This document shows positions 1 to 12,475 of a stretch of 64,000 bases of DNA, in pieces. The position numbers were made by a program, and so were the translations under genes. Where the stretch lies: contig NC_063066.1 of NCBI RefSeq assembly GCF_018812025.1, positions 9,194,382 to 9,258,381 of the forward strand. The letters run 5' to 3'. This stretch comes from Megalobrama amblycephala (lineage: Eukaryota > Chordata > Actinopteri > Cypriniformes > Xenocyprididae). The notes beneath the pieces are model-generated. The model ran no database searches and was not told the origin of the DNA. It saw only the letters and a list, made by a program, of their open reading frames with translations. Numbering within the stretch: the stretch's first letter is position 1; each line of letters begins with the position of its first letter.

Positions 1-516
1 AACAAAACACAGGGAGCCCTTAAAGATTTTTTTTTGTTTATAAGTGTTTATTTCAAGTATGTGAAGATGGTTGCCGCAGCCCTAAGCACTACTAAAAAAA
101 AGAGGTAACAAGCAAAGTCTATGGGAATATAGTTTCATTTTAAAGAGACTTGCCATGGGAGTTTTTGATTCTGTGAAAATGATTTAAAATTCCAGCACAA
201 ATAACCTCTGTGCTTCTGACTGACCAACAGGATGGCTTAAGATGATATGTTATTGAACAATAACGTTAGGGAGCATGTCTATCATAACGATAACGAAAAT
301 ATTTTAATTAAAACACTATTACGAAAATGAATGCTGACAAATAATATGACATAAAAATATGCCTAAAATGGTGGTTAATTCGTATGAATTAATACGATCA
401 CATTTTGATCACACACTGCCCAAAATGCCATAATATCCAATCAGAAAATACTTTTTTTTAAGTCACAGCAATCATCATTTTCTTTATCGATCATTGCCGT
501 CACGTCCGAGTACTCG
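1..516. other. AT-rich sequence, no gene seen
   Basis: No exon with plausible splice sites and no RNA gene is visible. The stretch ends at a short CAGGGCTCCAGAC sequence that may be the left end of a hAT-like element. Confidence 0.5.
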
Positions 517-1437
517 CAGGGCTCCAGACAAAAAAAATTCACCAAGGAGCCATTGACTTCTCTAAGGGGAAAAAACAGGCACCAAATAATTTTTTTAAGA
601 GCCACACAACAATGAACTTAAAATTTTTAAATCACTTAGGCTACTTTTAGTCATCACGTTGTGTTTATATATCTCCCGTTTACAGTTTCAGCATTTTCAT
701 CTTGTGACTTCTGGGAAATGAATGTCACTATTTTCACTTAATACTATTTTAGTTTTTGTTAACATCTTAAATCAGATTAGATTTTCATATTTTCTGCTTT
801 CATTTTTCGTTAAGTTTTAATAATTTTTTTGTTTTTAGTTTTATTTTTTGTTGTTTTTAAACATGTCTGTTTAGTTTGTATAAATTTTAATTTCAGTATT
901 ACATTTATTTCAAGCAAAAATGTTAAATGATTTTAATGAACTATAACCCTGATGCTAATAAAATCTTTATATTGAATAATATGTGTCAAATAATGTTCTT
1001 AGTCTTTCCTTCCTGAAGCTACAATGGTTTACTTTGAATCAAATGAAAATAAATATAAATATATGGAAATAAAGCTGCTTGACATTAAAACATTCAGCGC
1101 TCACATTTATTTAATGAAATTAAAGTGAATAATCATATTAGAGAGTACCGTGATTTGTTTATCCATCCACAAAATATAAGACGCCTTATGGTGCGTTCAC
1201 ACCAGACGTGAATGAAGCGTGAAGCGCGAGTGATTTACATGTTAAGTCAATGCAAAGACGTGACAGACATCCTGCGGCGCCATTCGCGTGAACTGAGTGT
1301 TTCGGGCATTTGATTCGCGCAAGTTGCAAAAAATCTGAAATTTGCCGAATATTCGCGCCGCATTAACCAATCAGGAGCTTGCTCTAGTAGTGACGTGATT
1401 ACGACGTAGCGGGTGGAGGCAGAAATCCGAAACAAAA

Positions 1438-1566
1438 ATGGAGGACAAAATCATTGGATACCCGGAGCTGTACGATACATCTGCGTACTTTCATAGAAGC
1501 AAGAATAAAAAGGATCTTGCTTGGAAGAGAGTGAGTGAGGAGGTCAGACAATCTGGCAAGTTGTAA
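1438..1566 (+). pseudogene. Truncated MADF/Myb-SANT-like reading frame of a Harbinger element
   Basis: An ATG opens a 42-codon frame reading MEDKIIGYPELYDTSAYFH and ending in [16 protein letters not shown] before a TAA. The spacing of Y-P-x-L-Y-D, then K-K-D-x-A-W-K-x-(V/I)-(S/A)-E-x-(V/L), is that of a MADF/Myb-SANT DNA-binding domain. PIF/Harbinger transposons encode such a protein beside the transposase. The domain is normally about 80-90 residues, so only its first half remains. It lies inside the inverted repeats of the host element, which supports the assignment. It is too short to be a working binding protein and is best read as a remnant. Confidence 0.6.
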
Positions 1567-1586
1567 AAAACGCTCTTTACTCGAAT

Positions 1587-1589
<3 letters not shown>

Positions 1590-1674
<85 letters not shown>
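1590..1674. repeat. (TA)n microsatellite followed by (CA)n
   Basis: About 36 TA units run directly into six CA units. Apparent minus-strand reading frames of alternating Tyr and Ile are only this repeat. Confidence 0.97.
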
Positions 1675-2073
1675 TAATGAGACTACAAGCTAGCTAAAGC
1701 CGGTAAATTGAGCTTATTCGCCGTATTTTAGAACTACTTTCCCGCTGACGATTGATGTGTTTATTCAGAGGAAGTGTGCAGAAAGAAGTGGAAGAGTCTG
1801 AGGGATACATATTCCCATGACGCGAATTCGCGTCTGTTGTGAAGTGAATTTCGCATGCGAATGAAATGAGTAAACTCAAACTGTTCAAGCGTCCAACTAT
1901 GCGAGAATAGCGTGATTTATTCGAGCAAGTTGTATCTGGTGTGAACGCCTATTAAAATGATTATTAATACTCTTGTTATACCATTTAAGGCACTGAAGAC
2001 TTTTTATGACCTTAAATTTATCTGATGAGCATGAACAGAGTGGAATAATGAAAGTGATCAGCATGATTGATGT

Positions 2074-2812
2074 TAGGGATGGGCATCAAGCAAAAATAAT
2101 ATTCGAAAATCGCTGGGAAATTCGATTATTATTCAAAATCGCACCCCTCCCCTGCTGCTTTCTATTGTGATATTGATAAACTGTTTAATTCATTGGGGAA
2201 TATGCTGTCTTAACTCAAGCCATATAATGATTGTAATGTGCTAAAACATATTAATATGTAATATAAGTGAAAGTAAAATCCGCAGGCCATTCATAACAGT
2301 GGAAGCAGAGCGAGTGTGTATTCCACATGCTGAAAACGCTCGCTCTTCGCCAGTGGACTATCAGTGTCGCTCGCTCGCGGCGTTCGCCTCGCTTTTGTCC
2401 AGTCCGGCATTATAGTGGACACGCACCATGAATGCGAGGGAATACTTTCACTTTCAAATTATCGATTCGGGACGGTGACATGATGATACATGTTGTTCGA
2501 ACACCGGCAACACCAACTACAGCAAGCCTACCTCAAGCCATTACTTAGGCTGCCTAAACGCGTACATTGAACAGCTATACGGCACGTTGTGATATTTTGA
2601 CGTTCTGTTATATGCCACGCTTGTCTATGTTCTGCTGTTGTCTAAGAGTTGATTGACAGCTTTTTAGTGCGTTATTGGCAGCGCGCGCGCCACCCTCTGG
2701 TTAAGGCACCATTGAAAACATAGGATTTTTTTAAGACGACAATCGCACAACCTATTCGATATTCTATAATTAAATCAACTAATCGAATATTCGAAAATAT
2801 GACACATCCCTA
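2074..2812. mobile_element. hAT-like non-autonomous element with 8-bp target duplication
   Basis: The left end TAGGGATGGGCATC and the right end GACACATCCCTA are inverted. They are bordered by ATTGATGT (2066-2073) and ATTGATAT (2813-2820), an 8-base duplication with one mismatch. Eight-base duplications are characteristic of hAT elements. Sub-terminal TATTCGAAAAT blocks also occur near both ends. No coding capacity is seen in the 739 bases. Confidence 0.7.
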
Positions 2813-4327
2813 ATTGATATTCAAAATGGAAAGCACGCGCTGCATTTTTTTAGAAAGAGGATCTAATTTTAGAAAAAATGGTCATAAAGAACACACCACC
2901 ATATGCATAAAACCTTACAACTTTATTTTATTTAATCAATACAGTATCATTTGCATTTATATCACTAATCACTATTTTGTGCAATCTAAGGGAAAATAAT
3001 ATTGACTGCAGTATTCGTTAAGTGTATATGTTTTAAATGTACACACAGTATAAAAGTTTTTTGGGTTCATAACCCATTTCATGACTGAATGTCTGTTTTA
3101 ATTTAATACTGTAAAGCTACTTTCTTTAAAGCTTAAGTCTATTCTAAAAGAAGAAATAGGCAGTTGTCTCCTTTACAGAACGGTATGTTCATGCAGCTTT
3201 TTTGCACCGACGTGAGGCAACAAGACAGTCGGCTTTCATCAGCGCTAGTTCTTTGGCGTCTTCACTAAACTGTCTCAGTTGTATGCGTTTTAAAGTTTGC
3301 CAGTTTGGACATTCAAGCAATTAATCGAGGTTTTGATTTTAGGCCATAATCGAGCCACCGTCCGCGCAGCTGCATTGTGGCACAAACACTATACAAAACA
3401 GTAGCGCGCAAAACGTAAGATCGCGCACACTAGAGGAGCAGAAACTGTTGTCACGTTGTCCTGTGATTTATCACTTAAGAACTTAGAAACTCAAAACTTA
3501 TTATAGCAACATTTTTCTACTTTTGAAGGAACTATTTACAACCCACAGCTTCACAATTAATAGAGAAACGGTATGACTAATTCACACACGCAATCGCTTT
3601 CATTAAGTACTGGTACTGTGCTAATTTTTCTCTATCTGATTTACAACGAGCAGAAATCTAAGAAATGTTACGAACAATAGATAAAATAACTGCTGTTATG
3701 TCAGATCACTTTTTCAATAGGAAAAAATATCCCACCTTTAATAGTCAAGCATATTTACATATTTACCTTGTCAGTGAACTAACTTAATCGTTCATTAATC
3801 GTAATCGAGGTAAAATGTTCAATTAATCGAGGTTTTGATTTTAGGCCATAATCGTCCAGCCCTATGCGATAGGCTACTGGTCACAGAACACGCAAATAAC
3901 ATGCAAATTTTACATTCATAACGTGTGAATTTGTATGGTCGCAGTCTGGAGCCCTGACTCGGGTACTCGTGCACATCCGTAGTATACAATGTTTGAGTCA
4001 AAGTAATACTGCTTCCATCTCTGATCAACACAAAACGCCTTTCAAATGCTCTTCAGCAGTCTTACAGCAAGCAGGAGAGGAGGAAGGAAGGATATGGAAA
4101 AATGATCAACAAGTCTGTGTGCCTTTGTAACAGTTCTCTCCCTTCAGAGAGAGGAAAAAAGAGTGTGTTTGTTAAGCTGGTGATGAAGAAGCATGTGATG
4201 TCTGTATGGTGAAAATCAAGATGCTGCTGATAAACTGTCAGCTGAAGAGAGGGCACCATTTGGGCACATATCACTGGCTGAGAATAAGCCATCTCTTTAC
4301 AGTAAGTTCCTCTGGCTTAAGCAGAGT

Positions 4328-4993
4328 CAGGGACGTGCACAGGGGGGTTGCTCAGGTTGCCAGGGCAACTGCCCATATGCCCTTCTCGACTCACGTTGCC
4401 CTTCTGAGGTGGAAAAAAAATAAATAAAAAAATCGTACAATGGATGCAGAATTTCACGTAGGCCTAGATTTAAAAAAAAAAAAATAAAAAAAAAAAATAT
4501 CGCAAAGCCTCATTCGCTTCCATATTCGGGCACCCGTCTGAAAGTGAAAGTCAGTAGGGGAAGGGCAAACTCTGTTTACATGGCTGCAGCGCTGCACGCG
4601 ACCGGCACCTGAGCTGAGCCTGCATGAGCGGCACTAGAAGGAGATTGTCGCGGTTGTCGGGTGAGACGATTTAACGTTGTCGGAAAGGTGAGTAAGGTTA
4701 TAATCGTTAACGAAAACGAACGAAAAAACGAAAACTAGGTGGGAAAAAACATCGTCGTTAACTGAAATAAAAATAAAAACGAGGCATTACAAAAAACGAT
4801 AACTAACCAAAACTGTAATGTGTGTTTGGCAAAACTAACTAAAATAAAATAAAATTATAGATTAAATGTCCTTAGTTTTCGTGTTTGGCCGTGTTTTTTT
4901 TTTTTTTTTGGGGGGGGTGCTGTTGGTAGGGGAGTGCCCTTTTTTTTTTTAGGTCAGAGCAACTGCCCCTCAAAATTCCTGTGCACGTCCCTG
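4328..4993. mobile_element. hAT-like MITE with 8-bp target duplication
   Basis: Inverted termini CAGGGACGTGCACAGG and CCTGTGCACGTCCCTG match over all 16 bases. The flanks are AGCAGAGT (4320-4327) and AGCAAAGT (4994-5001), a target duplication with one mismatch. Length and CAGGG ends fit a non-autonomous hAT element. The interior holds A-rich and G/T-rich tracts, an AACGAAAAC-rich block near 4700, and no open frame. Confidence 0.85.
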
Positions 4994-5790
4994 AGCAAAG
5001 TACTCATTTTTAGGAATGCGTTTTGATTTGTTGTTGATCATGATGTCCGCTATGAGACTGAGAAATCCACAGAGACTCTGAAGGCATCAGAATATCTAGA
5101 GGGATTTTTGTGCCTAGAGGCTGGCATGTGCTGCAGTGTGAATACCCATAAAAACCAAACAGCCGAAAAGCATGACGGAAGTGGGGCTCCACTGGAAGAC
5201 TGACAACAATAATACAGAGAGGGTTATGAACTGCTGGAAATGTATATCACTAATATAAAAAGCTCAACAGCTAACCAAGAGTTTTTTTTAACTTAACTAT
5301 AGTCAGCACTAGAGAGTACAAAACATTTTAAAAATCAAAAGTAGAAGTGGGAATACCGAAGATATGAAGCATTAATGGACATGTTTATTAAGGACTAACT
5401 GGTTGCAAAGAAACAAGCTACAAGTGTGAGAGCCATATATCAGCCAATATTTTGTCATTTTGAGATTATCAGCATAATATTAACAAGACTGACAGCAGCT
5501 ATACACAATAACCATGTTTGCTCGGCTGATTAATGCAAGTGTTAGCTTTCCCCTGCAGCACTTCCAAAATATACTAACCGCATTGTCAGAAAGTACATCT
5601 TTCATTAAATATTTTGATTGAATTTTGATTAAGCATTATTACGGTTTCTGATCACACTCATGCATAGATGAAACATACTTCTCTTAAAAGGACAGATCTT
5701 AGTCTAAAAGACCTGACTTCAGTCATATTAGTCAAGAGAAAGAGGCTTTCTTGCAATTACTTTACAGTACACACCTATCATTTAATCACA
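4994..5790. other. Stretch without recognised gene
   Basis: I see neither an exon nor an inverted-repeat element here. A 60-codon minus-strand frame at 5010-5192 has no recognisable motif. If the first exon at 12.4 kb is assigned correctly, this would be intron of that gene. Confidence 0.4.
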
Positions 5791-5805
5791 ATTTAAATTT
5801 AAAAT

Positions 5806-6372
5806 ATGCATTTAAATATGGTTGTTAATCCAATGAAATTAGACATTATATACAGAAAGCAAGCAAAGATCGCTGCCATTTATCGTCATGTTTGTGGTCT
5901 CTCACATTTTGAAAATCTTTTAGTGTGGGCTAGCCATCATGTTGTAAAACATCTGGATCCTAAGGATTATGCCAGGTTGTTCTTCCTTGATCTGAGCTCT
6001 GCTTTTAATACCATGCAGCTCTCCAAACTCAATAGCGTGGCTGTTAGTCCATACAGTATTAAATGGTTCCATTCATTTCTTATTGGTAAGACTCGACAAG
6101 CTCTGAGTGCAGGTCCATTAGTATTGGTGTTCCCCAGGGGTATGTGTGTTCATCGCTGTTATTTACACTGTACACTAATGAGTATAGGAGTCACCATCCT
6201 TGGAATATTGATGTAAAATTTTCAGATGATACTGCTATTATTGGTTTTCTGTATAAGGATAAGTACAGTCAACATTATACAGAGACTTTGTCACACGGAG
6301 AAAAGAACAGTCTTGTAATTAAAAGCAAACAAAAACAGGAAATGATGTTTGATCCCAAGATAGTGGGCAACT
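5806..6372 (+). pseudogene. Non-LTR retrotransposon (LINE) reverse transcriptase fragment
   Basis: Two overlapping plus-strand frames carry consecutive parts of a LINE reverse transcriptase. The first (5806-6216) contains YARLFFLDLSSAFNTM, the palm motif with its first catalytic aspartate, then SPYSIKWFHSFLIGKTRQ. The second (6144-6374) contains LLFTLYTNE and KFSDDTAI, the counterpart of the Y/F-x-D-D catalytic box. The change of frame near 6140-6150 falls where a G-V-P-Q-G motif is expected, so an indel has broken the gene. The endonuclease and C-terminal regions are absent. The style fits the CR1/L2/Rex group of fish LINEs; I cannot name the clade. Confidence 0.8.
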
Positions 6373-6374
6373 AA

Positions 6375-8380
6375 CTTTCAACCTGAAATTCAATCATCAG
6401 ATGTAAGACATACCTGCATCTCCACAACACAACAATCTGAGGATTAGCTACATTTGCACAATCAATGATGGAATATGACTCATATAGCGATCAACCCATA
6501 TTGTCTGATAACTGACAAAATGATGTTATATTTAATAACATTATATTAATATATTTAATGACTGTCATTTTACAAATATCATGAACTCTGGTAGACTGAT
6601 TAGTAAGACTGACTAGCTGTATTCATTTTACTTTAACTTTAATATTTCAGATGTGTTAATATTATAATAAAAATCATCTTAATTATTATCATTACTGCTT
6701 TTTTCAATTATTACTATTCTGACACATTTGGCTAGTTGTTCAGACAGCCAACCAACAAGCCGTTATGAAAAAGTGCAGTTTTACACATCTCTAGATTGAA
6801 ATAGCTTGAGCTTTTCTACTGCACATAGTGACATTTAAAATAGCAGGAGAAAGAGCAGGCTGGGTAATTCCTGCTGAAGTGAAAGTACCACATACACCTG
6901 CACTAAAAGATTTCTTAAAGTACATGCTTACATTTTAAGCAAGCTGCTCTGAAATTAACACTTTTTTGTTCTTTTCACTGTCTTAATGTCTCATGTAAAG
7001 CTCAGGACGACCTACAAGGAGGGATGTATCTGTAGAGCACTCAGGCCATATTCAGACTCAATGAATATGCAAACACCATCTGAGTCATACTCTGTCTCTG
7101 AACCTCACATTGTGGGCTTTGCGACACGCGGCATGCAAATGACCACCAGCCCTACAATGGACAAACACAATGGAGACATTATCTAGGCCTCACACATACA
7201 TTCATGATGTAAAGACAATGAAGGCAAGCCCAAGCTGACCTCAAACTGTTCCTTAATGCAACTCCAATTAATCTGCATGTTTTTTTTATGGGCCACTAAA
7301 CAATAATGTCTCGAAGAAATAGACAAACATACATATGTGGATCGCTAACAGCTGCTAAGATTTTATTTTTACCTTACAGAGGAAATGAGACAGGTATCAA
7401 TGAGAACACAGCATGGTCAAAAAGGAAGACTTTTTTTTTTTTCAGCAGACAGTCTCAAATGCATAAGTAAAATATGCATGCAAAGAAAACAGGCATTTGG
7501 TCTTAATCTGTACCAGAAGGAAGCAATGCATTGTGCCACAATGCACTGATGTGATTAAGATACTCAGTTATCTGGTGTCAAAACAGTTATCACATCGGCT
7601 ATCAGATCTTTATATCACTGTTACAGCCAATTGGCATTGTTCTTCAATATTTAAACAACTGTGATTGTTGATCATTGAGCTTTAAATTTTGAACACTAAA
7701 AACAGACACGGGTTGCATCACCCCTTCTGACAACAGCTGCCCCATTTAAACTGTCAGATGACAAGATGGGCTGTTCAACAAACCTTCATTCACTCAGTCT
7801 GATAGAAAACAAAGAACGGTTATACAAAAAGCAACACTATGCTCTCTATGTCCTGCCGTGCACATCCAAGGAGATCTAGCAGTCAGGGAGAGTCAGTGCT
7901 CAGTGGGTCAGTGGGGTCCTGTTACCGCTCACTGTTTGCCTCACTCTTTTTTCTTTTTGCTGCAGTAGCAGCCTGTTATTGGGACAACAGGAAGTGCTCT
8001 AGGGCAGATGCCTGGGGAGGAACGTGCCTGCACTTTTCAATTATTCAGGCCTGAAAAAAAGGCACAGCTGTGATTTTACATACACACACATATTCAAACA
8101 CGAACGCATAGCAGCGTGTTACAAAAATACATATCAAAATTACCTAGTTGGTAAGTTGCCTGAAAGACTATTTGACTAATTGATCTTAATTAAGTCACTT
8201 TAATAGGCTGGTTTCAGGATTCCTTGACCCAACATATTGAACACATTCTGGTGATCTGGAGAAAAACAGAACAACAAAGCAAAACAAATGAATCAAATTG
8301 CAATGGTCTTAAAACATGTTTTTTTAATTTTGATACACAATCTTAAAAACACAACGCAAGTGCCTTAAATATCTTAAGTA
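6375..8380. other. Stretch without recognised gene
   Basis: No exon, RNA gene or clear element ends were identified. An open frame at 7839-8054 has no homology signal that I recognise. Confidence 0.4.
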
Positions 8381-8384
8381 GCGG

Positions 8385-8945
8385 TTCTTAACTCTGGACC
8401 TCAAGGTCCACTTTCTTGCTGAGTTTAGCTACAACCCTAATCAAACACACCTGAACAAGCTAATCAAGGCCTTCAGGCCTACTAGGCTGCGTTTACCTCC
8501 ACTTTTAGACAGGCCGTTTCTCAATTCCAATGAACAGACTTGCGTTCTCATGGAGGCTGGTCTTGCTAGGCTAGCTTGAAAGAAGCTCAAAAGTGCTGTG
8601 TAAAAGTGCCGGTTGAGCTTCTGCTTATGTTTGCTGATCAATGTTTACATGTGAGTAAAAGCCTAAATTAAATCTATTCATCATAAAAGCAATCAAGTCT
8701 CTTTAGAAAATTTGAACTAAACCACTTGATTCATATGGAATAGTTTTCCAATCTCTTTATGAACTTTTTGAAATGTCAAAGTAGTAGTTGCAACGGCAGT
8801 CAATGGAGGGACAGACAGCTCTCAGATTTCATCAAAATATCTTCATTTGTGTTCCGAAGATGAACGAAAGTCTTATGGGTTTGGAACAAAATGAGGGTGA
8901 GTAATTAATGACAGAAATTTCATTTTGGGGTGAACTAACCCTTTA
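8385..8945. repeat. Fragments of two common fish dispersed repeats
   Basis: 8385-8480 contains the block around CAAACACACCTGAACAAGCT, which recurs near 55040 and in diverged form near 48960. 8795-8945 contains the block around GGTGAGTAATTAATGAC followed by a GGTGAACTAACCCTTTAA terminus. The same block ends the fold-back element at 38400-38460. Both are truncated transposon pieces. Confidence 0.6.
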
Positions 8946-11900
8946 AAGCTTACAGGCTTCCGTACGTCCACCACCTGCATCGTCTTCTGGGATTTCTAAC
9001 AGTTCGATTCTCTAAAGTCTGTATTCGATGCATCCTTGATATCAAGAACACATCAAGAACACAGTATTGGAATCAAACTTTGATGGTTGATGATAATGTA
9101 GTACAAGGACACGAGTGCTTAAGAATGCATATTGAGAAAGGGCTATACACTCACAAATTTCACCCAAGCACTTCCCAGCGGGGGGGATCCTCGCCACCAT
9201 TTGGAAGCGCATTCAACTTCTTCAACTAGGCATTTGGACAGACACTTGACCTCCTCGATTTTGACTGAGGGAGCGAGTCTACTCATTTGTACACTTCAGG
9301 CAGATTCAAAGAACACAGTGCAACAGCAACTTACAGTGTGTGCACTTAATTTACCCACAAGTGATCAAGGGGTTTCCATTTAAAAAGAGGGAAGTTAGCA
9401 AGGAAAGGGCATAAAAAAGCGGACTTAAACGCAGCCCTAAAATTATAGGCAGGTGAGTTTGATGAAGGTTAGAGCGAACCTCTCTTGACCCCACAATGTA
9501 GTTCTTGTAGAGATTAGTGGGGACACCTGGGCTATGTAAGCTTGGGCTATTTCAAGAGGTAGAGCAATGATGACGTATGGACAGTAGGTCACGCTTGCTT
9601 CCGGGAGGCTAATAATAACGTCATCATCAGCTCTGGACATTTAAATAAGTGTGCACCCACATGTGCACTAACACATTTGCAACATGGGCTCATTGGAAAT
9701 ATGCGCCTCTCCCTACATTTTTGCGACACTCCAAAATCTTACCTATACAAACAATGTTTGACCTCAAAACGCTTTTACCAAAGTGCATGATTTGTAAACT
9801 AATACATTTATGTTTGCATCACATAACCAGCTCCATATGAATGGATTTTCTGAAGTAGTAAACTTGATCAATAGCTCACCTCGTACAGCACTGCACTTGT
9901 GATGCAGAGCGCTCAGGTATGAGTACCATGAAACACGTGTCACAATAAAAGATTTGTAGAAGCGAACTAAAATGACATGGCTGCTTCAGCAAATGTGTTT
10001 TTATCTAATGTTTGCTTTTGTTAACACTATCAGTTAGGTTTATGGTAGGGTTTAATTTACTCACCCTCAAGCCAACCTTGTATATGACTTTCTTCTTTCA
10101 GCCAAACACAATCAGAGTTATATTTAAAAAAAGGCATATCCATACAGCTCCAGGGGGTTAATAAATGCCTTCTGAAGCTAAGCAATACATTTTTGTAAGA
10201 AAAATATCCATAAGTATAACTTTATAAACTGTAATCACAATCAGGTGGTACATTATTTTCAAATGCAATAGAGCATTTTTACCTTTTAGCGTCACTTCCC
10301 AGACAATTCATTTCCAAACTTCTGCAATATGTACAACCAACGCAATAAAACATTGCCAGATTCACAAGAGGTACATTATTTTCAAATGCGATAGAGCAAT
10401 AACCTTTTAGCGTCACTTACCAGAAATTTCATGTACAATAACCAATGCAATAAAACATCAACATAATCACATTTATCCTTTTTTAGTTAAAACTGAATCA
10501 CATTTATAGATAGTCACTGGACATTTTACTTAAAAGTAACGTAAATATAATTTTACAGAAATGTTGCCACAGGCAGGATTTTCCAATAAGGCTGGGTTGC
10601 ACATTTGAATGCAGCAGCACTTAACCAAATTTCTCTACTAGAAAAGACAAAAAGCTCAGCAGGTCATGTACAGCGCCTGTAGGACTGAAATACAAATATA
10701 AGCCATTTTGCTTCACAAATTTGCCCCATATTTTGGTTTCACTAAAAGATACTGACTTCAAAATAACAACTCAAGAGAGGAGAGGCACTGACTATTTAAT
10801 AATGAGAATTACAGCCCTCATTCTGACAGCCAAGAATGATGAGTACGCCTGATAAACAAAGGTGCTACCAGTTTAATATTGACTTATAACCAGCCTGCTG
10901 GATTACGATAACAAAACAGCTCAAGATCACATGGCTCTAACTGGCCATGCTATTTTTCATGCTCTTCAATAATAGCTTTTAAAATGCAAGGGACAAATTA
11001 ATTAAAATAAATAAATACAAAAAAAATAACCAAATATGTGCACTTTTTGTTACCAATGGACTTCACCCTACATTATGCTTGCAGTCTGGCCAGGGTTAAC
11101 ACTGGCAGGATGCTGATCTTGATGTGACGCCACTTTGAGGTTTCTAACCACAATGTGACCCGCTTTTTACAATTAAATGAATTGAATTCAAGCTCTACAA
11201 CAGAAAAGAAGAAGCTAAAGAACATACAAAAGCAGAAGCCTTTCAGGACTGTTATGTTCCTTTACACAACAGGCCCTAAGAACTTTTACAACTCTGTAAG
11301 ATTAACCACAGGCTACAGTGAAAGCTATATCTACTAGTCTTTTAGTGGCATATGCTAAACACAATACATCAAAAGTGCAAATCATTCCTCATTAGCAAGG
11401 CAGAAGAGCATGCAAAACAGGCAACCCATGCATGTTTTCGTAAGAAGCAAGAACTAGTAAATAGAGTTTGCTGCAAAACTGCAATTATGTTGATAGTGAT
11501 AAAATGACAGTTTATATTAATCCTGAAAGACCAGATGATAAACGACCTAGTTAAGGCTCCATCTCAAAGTGTAATGAGAGTCATACGTGTAGACAGACAT
11601 CCTGTTTAGCAATTACTGACCAAGATGGCAACAGCATCTGCAACACAGAAACTCAAACACTCAACATAATAGGTTATCAAGCGACAGATGCTGCTAAACA
11701 ATCGATCAGTAAACACTAGCTTAGTTCTGCCTGCATATACAATGCAATAATAATAAACTACACCTTGATAGTTTCACTTATATAGCTCAATTCAATACAA
11801 AATAGTCACCTTCATCAAACATGCAGCTCTCCAATTGATTCTGGAGTTTAAACATGAAGTATTTCGACATCAATGTCAGTGTCTCTTTTTGCTAGTCAAG

Positions 11901-12429
11901 ATAGGAAGCGAATATAGAAACCAAATTATGAGACTGCAAAGGGTTTATACACATTCAAAAATCACCTTATTAAGAGAATATTTAGTATAATGCGAAAATA
12001 ACAACTTCAAAATACCAAACGAATAGGTTAGGTATGTAGATAAGAGCGCCATTCAAAGATGTGATGATGATGTATCCCTGTCAAACAAGACATCACTTAT
12101 CAAGCCTCCCGGCAAACGTAACATAAAAAACGCTTTGGACTTCGTAAATTCATCCCATCTAAAGATTAAACTCCACAAGAACATACTAGCGAACAAACAC
12201 AAACTTGTTGCCTGGTTCTGGAGTAAGTTTAGCAGTTAGCTGGCCGTTATCCGTCCATCTGAGCCCGCTAACTCTGCCTCTCAAAACCCCCTCAATGAAA
12301 GTAATGGATTTAAGTCCTCAACCGTCCAAACAACCTCGAAACAAACCCATAGTACTAAAGATATGTCATGTGACTGATTTTAGGCAACGAGAACTGGTCA
12401 AAAGAGCCTGTAAATCAGCAAATTCTTAC
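8946..12429. other. Presumed intron, no exon seen
   Basis: No minus-strand exon continuing the 12.4 kb exon could be found, and there is no other recognisable gene. Two similar segments containing GAGGTGCATTATTTTCAAATGC-like sequence (10245-10300 and 10370-10420) form a diverged local direct repeat. If map7d3 is the right gene, this belongs to its first intron. Confidence 0.35.
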
Positions 12430-12475
12430 CCAATTGCGCCCGCAACCCTTTCAGAGACGTTGCACCCTCCGCCAT
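12430..12475 (-). CDS. map7d3: Probable first coding exon of map7d3 (microtubule-associated MAP7-family protein)
   Basis: On the minus strand the context AAAAATGGCG opens a frame encoding MAEGATSLKGLRAQLG. It runs into GTAAG, a good splice donor, at 12429-12425, leaving phase 1. The codons lie in a GC-richer, CpG-containing patch (about 12400-12560) in otherwise AT-rich DNA, as expected for a vertebrate promoter and first exon. MAP7D3 belongs to the MAP7 family, which binds microtubules and recruits kinesin-1. My recollection that it starts with a similar S-L-K-G-L-R-A-Q peptide is not verified. Human MAP7D3 lies next to ADGRG4 on Xq26.3, which supports the call. No later exon is visible to the left, so the remainder is presumably beyond the window. 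Another gene with a short first exon remains possible. Confidence 0.5.

Larger units (their letters stand above)
1189..1951 (+). mobile_element. PIF/Harbinger-like element with TTA target duplication
   Basis: The ends are inverted repeats: TGGTGCGTTCACACCAGACG at the left and CTGGTGTGAACGCCTA at the right. Both are bordered by the trinucleotide TTA (1186-1188 and 1952-1954). A three-base TWA/TTA duplication is the hallmark of PIF/Harbinger transposons. The interior encodes a short peptide like the MADF/Myb-SANT protein of that superfamily (1438-1566) and carries a TA/CA microsatellite. At 763 bases it lacks a transposase and must be non-autonomous. Confidence 0.75.
517..3956. mobile_element. 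Possible 3.4 kb hAT-like element carrying nested insertions
   Basis: The sequence CAGGGCTCCAGAC at 517-529 is repeated in inverted orientation, GTCTGGAGCCCTG, at 3944-3956. Thirteen-base termini beginning CAGGG are typical of hAT transposons. GTACTCG lies directly outside the left end (510-516) and again just outside the right end (3963-3969), but an extra ACTCGG separates it there, so the target duplication is imperfect. No transposase frame survives. Two smaller elements (1189-1951 and 2074-2812) lie inside. A segment of about 40 bases containing TTAATCGAGGTTTTG is repeated directly near 3320 and 3816. The pairing of the two ends is an inference. Confidence 0.45.

Noticed and set aside
1399..1673. 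Minus-strand open frames of repeated Tyr-Ile
   Set aside because: They are translations of the TA microsatellite.
7839..8054. 71-codon plus-strand frame with a hydrophobic stretch
   Set aside because: It has no recognisable domain, splice context or neighbouring exons.
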